Shown here: positions 6,819-9,978 of the stretch, piece after piece
Position numbering within the stretch: the first letter of the stretch is position 1
Layout of the letters: the number at the start of each line of letters is the position of its first letter
Assembly: GCA_035541995.1 (NCBI GenBank)
Contig: DATKMG010000298.1
Span: forward strand, 1-9,978
DNA from: DATKMG01 sp035541995
Lineage (GTDB): Bacteria > Acidobacteriota > Terriglobia > Versatilivoradales > Versatilivoraceae
DNA: 9,978 nucleotides
Direction: 5' to 3'
The notes under the pieces: generated by a model
Databases searched by the model: none
Told to the model about the DNA's origin: nothing
What the model saw: only the letters and a program-made list of their open reading frames with translations
Made by a program: the position numbers and the translations under genes

Positions 6819-7918
6819 TATTCAGCCCCCTGGGAGCGTCTCAGCGAATTGACTACAGCGGGCTGAAAAGTCGGCTTGGGAACAGTGTCGAATACGGAGC
6901 CAGTATAGTTGATAATCTTGTCGGCTTCTTCTAGAAGCTTCATCCAGGAGATGTTGTAATAACGCGGATTGTCAAAGTCGGTATAGCGGTAGCGACGGAT
7001 ACAGTCGACCATGTCTTTCACCGCCTCCTCCACTGAGACAGCCGGTTTGAAATCCAGGACCCGTTCGATCTTCTTCCCGGAAACACGATAACTCCGCACC
7101 CCGTGATACCGATAGTCGGGCCGCAGTTCCGCCTGGATTTTCACCCCCTTTAAGGCCTCCAGAACCCGCAATGCCAGCTCTGAAATCCGGAAATTCCCAT
7201 GGACTACATTGAAGATTTGTCCCTTGATTTTGTCTTCCTCAGCCTCGAGACAGGTGATATAAGCACGGGCTGCGTCCCTGACATCCACCAGGGGCCGCCA
7301 CATTTCTCCCCCGTAATGGATGGTGAGATTCCCTTTGGATAAAGCGTCTTTAAGAAAAGTGTTAGCCACCAAGTCATAACGCATGCGAGGCGAAAACCCA
7401 TATATCGTCCCCTTGCGCAGGACGACAGGCACAAAGTTACTGTCCGTCATGGAGAGGAGAATTCGTTCCGCCTGGTACTTCGAAATGGAGTAGGCCGCCT
7501 TGGGATTGACTGAGGACTCTTCGTCCAGCACCACATCCTTTTCGTCGTTGCCAATCCCCACGTCGTAAATGGAACAGGAAGAGGCGAAAATGAAGCGGCG
7601 GATTCCTCGTTTCTTACAGAGCTTAGCCAGAGATTCGGTTGCCTGGGTATTCATCTCAAAATTAGCCTTTGGGTTGTACTCTGCTGTTGGATCATTCGAC
7701 AGTCCGCTCAAGTTAATGACCGCCTCCACCCCGTCCAGGACTGCTGCGTCCATCGTCCGGACATCACCGATGACCAGCTTGATTCTTTCCAATACCTCTC
7801 GAATCCCGTGATCGCCGTAGTACAAACGGTCGAAAACCTTGACTGCATAGCCGCGTTCCAGCAACTCCCGGACTAAAACCGAACCAACGTAACCTGCTCC
7901 GCCAACCACTAAGATCAT
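6818..7918 (-). CDS. NAD-dependent nucleotide-sugar epimerase/dehydratase (extended SDR)
   Basis: This extended short-chain dehydrogenase/reductase has 366 residues and probably modifies a nucleotide-activated sugar for the glycan. It shows the NAD-binding GGAGYVG (6-12), an acidic D30 at the end of strand two favouring NAD over NADP, GDVR (51-54), and LSGLSNDPTAEYNP (70-83), which includes the SNDP motif of a recognisable sugar-epimerase subgroup. FASSCSIY (111-118) supplies the Ser, and the Y143-x3-K147 pair lies in AYSISKYQAE. LRKGTIYGFSPRMRYDLV and EMWRPLVDVRDAARA shape the substrate pocket. The start ATG 7918 has GGAG seven bases upstream and lies 15 bases after the methyltransferase stop. 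The C-terminal tail (~315-366) is somewhat long. The substrate cannot be assigned; GalE-like 4-epimerase, 4,6-dehydratase or 4-reductase activity are all open. Confidence 0.88.
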   Translation of the reverse strand: MILVVGGAGYVGSVLVRELLERGYAVKVFDRLYYGDHGIREVLERIKLVIGDVRTMDAAVLDGVEAVINLSGLSNDPTAEYNPKANFEMNTQATESLAKLCKKRGIRRFIFASSCSIYDVGIGNDEKDVVLDEESSVNPKAAYSISKYQAERILLSMTDSNFVPVVLRKGTIYGFSPRMRYDLVANTFLKDALSKGNLTIHYGGEMWRPLVDVRDAARAYITCLEAEEDKIKGQIFNVVHGNFRISELALRVLEALKGVKIQAELRPDYRYHGVRSYRVSGKKIERVLDFKPAVSVEEAVKDMVDCIRRYRYTDFDNPRYYNISWMKLLEEADKIINYTGSVFDTVPKPTFQPAVVNSLRRSQGAE

Positions 7919-7933
7919 GTGACATCTCCAGGT

Positions 7934-9055
7934 TCAGAATTTCTCAATCGTGGGGACCAAATTCAAGGCTTTGGACAACCGATAGAGTTTGGACTGTTTG
8001 ATAGTGTTGATCTGCTGTCGCGCCACCTGCACCTCGCCCTGTAATTGAAGAGCCCAGGCAGTTCTTTCGTCGAAATCATTTTGCAGCTGGAGAATATGCT
8101 GGTCCTTCTGGGCGTTCTCTTCTGAAAGTTGCCGTGCCCACACGGTTCTTTCTTCCAATTCCTTGCGCAGCTCCTCGAATTGTTGCTGAAGTTCCAGGAT
8201 CGTCGTATCCCGGGCCTGCACGGTCTTATCGAGTTGCAGGCACCACTGGGTGCGTTCATCATACTCGCTTTGAAGCTGGAGGATTCTTCTTTCCCGGTCA
8301 GCCAGTTTCGACTCCAGGCTTTCTATCCTTTGCTCCTTCTCTCGCAGCAGATTGCCTGTGGTCGTAAGGTACACCAAGGTCTCGAGGTCCGGGTAAGCTT
8401 GCGCGGTCCTGCTGCAGACGGCCACAAAAAAATTCGAGGTGAATTGCATCTGACCCGCATCGTCATCGAAATGGGTGCGGACATTCAAAGATCGTCCTGC
8501 TTCTCCCACCAATATTGATGGAATATGGTTTTGGTAAACCACTTCCACCTTGCCGAAATACTTTCTTAAGAGATCCTGGAACTCACCGAAGGAAAACTCC
8601 CTGGTGTGATAAGGGTTTACCAGTTTTCGTTCCTCAGTGTAGAACAACCGATTAGGCGTAGACACGATCAAAATCCCGTCGCTCTTGAGAACCCGTCGGA
8701 TCTCCTCAAGAAGGGCCTCTTGTCCGGCCAGGTGTTCGATGACTTCAAAGCAAAGAACTACGTCAAAGGAGTTGGACGCCAAACTCAGGGCTGTGGCATC
8801 TGTCAATAGATAATGCAGATGAACAGCCGAAAAGTTCTCACGCGCATAGTGAATAGCCTCTGCTGATACGTCAGCGGCAAAGACTTCCGAGGCCGTCCCG
8901 GCCATCAGCTTTGAACCGTATCCGGTCCCGCAGCCTAGGTCCAGTACCTTCCTTCCGCCTGCAAATTGCAGGGAAAACAGGTAACGAGCCAGGTGCTCGT
9001 TGTAAAGGTCTGGTTCCACTTTTCCGGGTATGATCCGTTCTCCGGTAAATTCCAT
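7934..9055 (-). CDS. SAM-dependent class I methyltransferase with long C-terminal repetitive coiled coil
   Basis: Read from ATG 9055 the protein has 373 residues and begins MEFTGERIIPG, a start seen in many polysaccharide-cluster methyltransferases. The class I fold covers ~1-215: motif I VLDLGCGTGYGS (37-48), the acidic D63 ending strand two (FAADVS), D86 in LTDATAL, FDVVLCFEVIEHL (98-109), and RVLKSDGILIVSTPN (121-135). From ~238 to ~350 the protein becomes a charged, heptad-rich coiled coil built on repeated ERTxWxxQL elements. It ends in a conserved-looking amphipathic tail, SKLYRLSKALNLVP (355-368). No kinase domain is present. GGAG at 9063-9066 lies seven bases before ATG 9055. An in-frame start at 9106 would overlap the ABC gene and is less likely. 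Its position directly after a Wzt with a glycan-binding domain suggests methylation of the glycan, possibly its chain end (inference). Confidence 0.9.
   Translation of the reverse strand: MEFTGERIIPGKVEPDLYNEHLARYLFSLQFAGGRKVLDLGCGTGYGSKLMAGTASEVFAADVSAEAIHYARENFSAVHLHYLLTDATALSLASNSFDVVLCFEVIEHLAGQEALLEEIRRVLKSDGILIVSTPNRLFYTEERKLVNPYHTREFSFGEFQDLLRKYFGKVEVVYQNHIPSILVGEAGRSLNVRTHFDDDAGQMQFTSNFFVAVCSRTAQAYPDLETLVYLTTTGNLLREKEQRIESLESKLADRERRILQLQSEYDERTQWCLQLDKTVQARDTTILELQQQFEELRKELEERTVWARQLSEENAQKDQHILQLQNDFDERTAWALQLQGEVQVARQQINTIKQSKLYRLSKALNLVPTIEKF
8021..8287 (-). repeat. Protein-level repeats in the methyltransferase coiled coil (28-residue unit)
   Basis: Three copies of the element ERT-x-W-x2-QL start at residues 267, 302 and 330 of the methyltransferase. 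Each is preceded by an I-L-x-L-Q element (ILQLQ, ILELQ, ILQLQ). The last two copies are exactly 28 residues apart. The first two are 35 apart, because of one extra seven-residue block (around EELRKEL). All distances are multiples of seven, so the heptad register is kept. The copies have diverged at the DNA level and are not recent exact duplications. Confidence 0.75.
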
Positions 9056-9062
9056 GCGCGCG

Positions 9063-9066
9063 CTCC
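9063..9066 (-). promoter_or_regulatory. Ribosome binding site deciding the methyltransferase start
   Basis: The minus strand reads GGAG seven bases before ATG 9055 and directly after the ABC-ATPase TAA stop (9072-9070). This supports the MEFTGER start over the longer reading from 9106. Confidence 0.65.
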
Positions 9067-9069
9067 GGA

Positions 9070-9978
9070 TTACTCTAAACCGGCATACTTGAGTTCGATT
9101 TGGCAAGCAAATCTCATATATCCGTACACTAAACTCCGTTTTTTCAATGTGAGGAGAATGGCATTCTCAATCCAGTCAGCGATCACATAATCTTCATGGG
9201 TACCGTCAGCTACGGCTACGGTAAAGTAATAGTTACCCGGCTGTAAAAGGGGGAGCTGGAGGTGAAAATCGACAGTATATACCTTGCCGGGCGTAGCGGC
9301 GGGCAAAGTTATGCCCTCAGACGAGGTGTTGGCTCCTGCAATATCTTCACCCAAGCGGTTCCTCAAGATGTAACCCACAATCGGGCTTTTGAGATCTTGC
9401 TTAAACTTCGCAGAGACCCGGAGAGTCAACAACTCTCCATGGTCGAGGCTTTCCACGGGCCTGCCCTGTTTATCCAGAAGTTGAATCCCCAGGATTTCTG
9501 CCTGGCCGTTCCCCCATCGGTGATCTATGTTGGGAATAGACCGGACGACAAGTTCCGAAGTGACATGGGCGTGAGGGACGACTGCCGATGGACCTGCTAT
9601 TTCGGCCGACGATTCAGCCGCATATGGGTCCTTACGCATCGTCATTGCAGCCAGGTAACGGGCTACTACCATGTCAGGATCGCCTATTTCCATAGTCACC
9701 CCGTGTTCCAGCCACAAAGCCCCATCGCACAAGTTCTTTACAGCAGCTGCATCGTGGGAGACGAACAGGATCGTCTTGCCCGCTTCTTTCATTTGTCGAA
9801 TCTTGCGCATGCAACGTTGCTGAAAATACACGTCACCAACCGATAGCGATTCATCGACAAGCAAAATCTCCGGGTCAACGTTAATGGAAACCGCAAACGC
9901 AAGCCGAACATACATGCCGCTAGAGTAAGTCTTTACCGGTTGGTCGATGAAGCTCCCGATTTCCGCAAAGCGTTCTAT
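9070..9978 (-). CDS. wzt: O-antigen-type ABC exporter ATPase with C-terminal glycan-binding domain (Wzt-like), 5' end outside window
   Basis: This is the C-terminal 302 residues of the nucleotide-binding subunit of an ABC-2 polysaccharide exporter. The Walker A part lies beyond the right edge. The frame is open through 9978, beginning IERFAEIGSFIDQPVKTYSS. The ABC signature is the Wzt/TagH-type YSSGM (18-22 of the visible part), followed by Walker B ILLVDESLSVGD (38-49) and the H-loop ILFVSHD (70-76). After a linker (~110-145), residues ~150-302 match the Wzt C-terminal beta-sandwich pattern: HRWGNGQAEILGIQLLD, DHGELLTLRV, IVGYILRNRLGEDIAGANT, and QPGNYYFTVAVADGT. In characterised systems this domain binds the finished glycan chain end. 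A Wzm permease gene should lie just upstream. Fourteen bases separate its stop from the methyltransferase start. Confidence 0.92.
   Translation of the reverse strand: MERFAEIGSFIDQPVKTYSSGMYVRLAFAVSINVDPEILLVDESLSVGDVYFQQRCMRKIRQMKEAGKTILFVSHDAAAVKNLCDGALWLEHGVTMEIGDPDMVVARYLAAMTMRKDPYAAESSAEIAGPSAVVPHAHVTSELVVRSIPNIDHRWGNGQAEILGIQLLDKQGRPVESLDHGELLTLRVSAKFKQDLKSPIVGYILRNRLGEDIAGANTSSEGITLPAATPGKVYTVDFHLQLPLLQPGNYYFTVAVADGTHEDYVIADWIENAILLTLKKRSLVYGYMRFACQIELKYAGLE

Noticed and set aside
9056..9106. N-terminal extension of the methyltransferase to 9106
   Set aside because: It would overlap the ABC gene by 37 bases and lacks a ribosome site. ATG 9055 has GGAG at good spacing and gives the family-typical MEFTGER start.
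9262..9846. Plus-strand open frame of 194 codons opposite the Wzt-like gene
   Set aside because: The minus-strand frame has unmistakable ABC and Wzt C-domain motifs. The plus-strand product has no recognisable features or ribosome site.
9913..9915. ATG at 9915 as the true start of the ABC gene
   Set aside because: The frame stays open to the window edge and the upstream residues (FAEIGSFIDQPVKTYSSG) are classic Wzt sequence, so this Met is internal, right at the signature motif.

Overview
All recognisable genes in this window lie on the minus strand, so transcription runs from high to low coordinates. They are packed with gaps of 45 nt or less or with short overlaps. Base composition looks moderate, roughly half G+C by eye. 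An ABC-2 type O-antigen exporter ATPase, a dTDP-rhamnose gene and type II secretion/type IV pilus-like ATPase sequence point to a diderm (Gram-negative type) bacterium. The ECF sigma/zinc-finger anti-sigma/secreted protein arrangement and the sugar-cluster style would fit Acidobacteriota or a similar environmental phylum. That placement is an impression only; no rRNA or marker gene is present.

Region A (9978 down to 2602) is the downstream part of a surface-polysaccharide (O-antigen or similar) locus. In transcription order it holds: a 5'-truncated Wzt-type ABC ATPase with a C-terminal carbohydrate-recognition domain; a SAM methyltransferase with a long C-terminal repetitive coiled coil; an NDP-sugar epimerase/dehydratase (extended SDR); RmlD (dTDP-4-dehydrorhamnose reductase); a membrane-anchored GT2 glycosyltransferase with an extra C-terminal beta-rich domain; a GT4 glycosyltransferase; and a small unrecognised protein with a Rossmann-like start and a C-terminal membrane segment. 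The implied pathway is nucleotide-sugar synthesis (RmlD, SDR), chain assembly (GT2, GT4), possible chain-end methylation, and export through an ABC transporter whose permease (Wzm) should lie just upstream of the window.

Region B (2556 down to 1) starts after a 45-nt gap. It holds an ECF sigma factor with a TTG start, its zinc-finger, single-pass anti-sigma factor with a long extracytoplasmic coiled coil, a secreted protein of unknown function, and the N-terminal part of a GspE/PilB-type secretion ATPase that runs off the left edge. The order suggests envelope-stress or surface-state sensing linked to a secretion or pilus machine.

The most interesting signal is the adjacent Wzt with C-terminal domain and coiled-coil methyltransferase. 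This pairing resembles the chain-terminator/molecular-ruler logic of the E. coli O8/O9a WbdD-Wzt system, but with a different, shorter, kinase-less architecture and a coil built from 28-residue units. Further observations are the extra beta domain on the GT2 enzyme, the orphan membrane protein closing the sugar operon, and the secretion-ATPase fragment whose MshEN-like motifs are degenerate and whose frame directly follows the upstream stop codon. No RNA genes, CRISPR arrays, mobile elements or convincing terminators were seen. No stretch longer than 300 bases lacks a gene.
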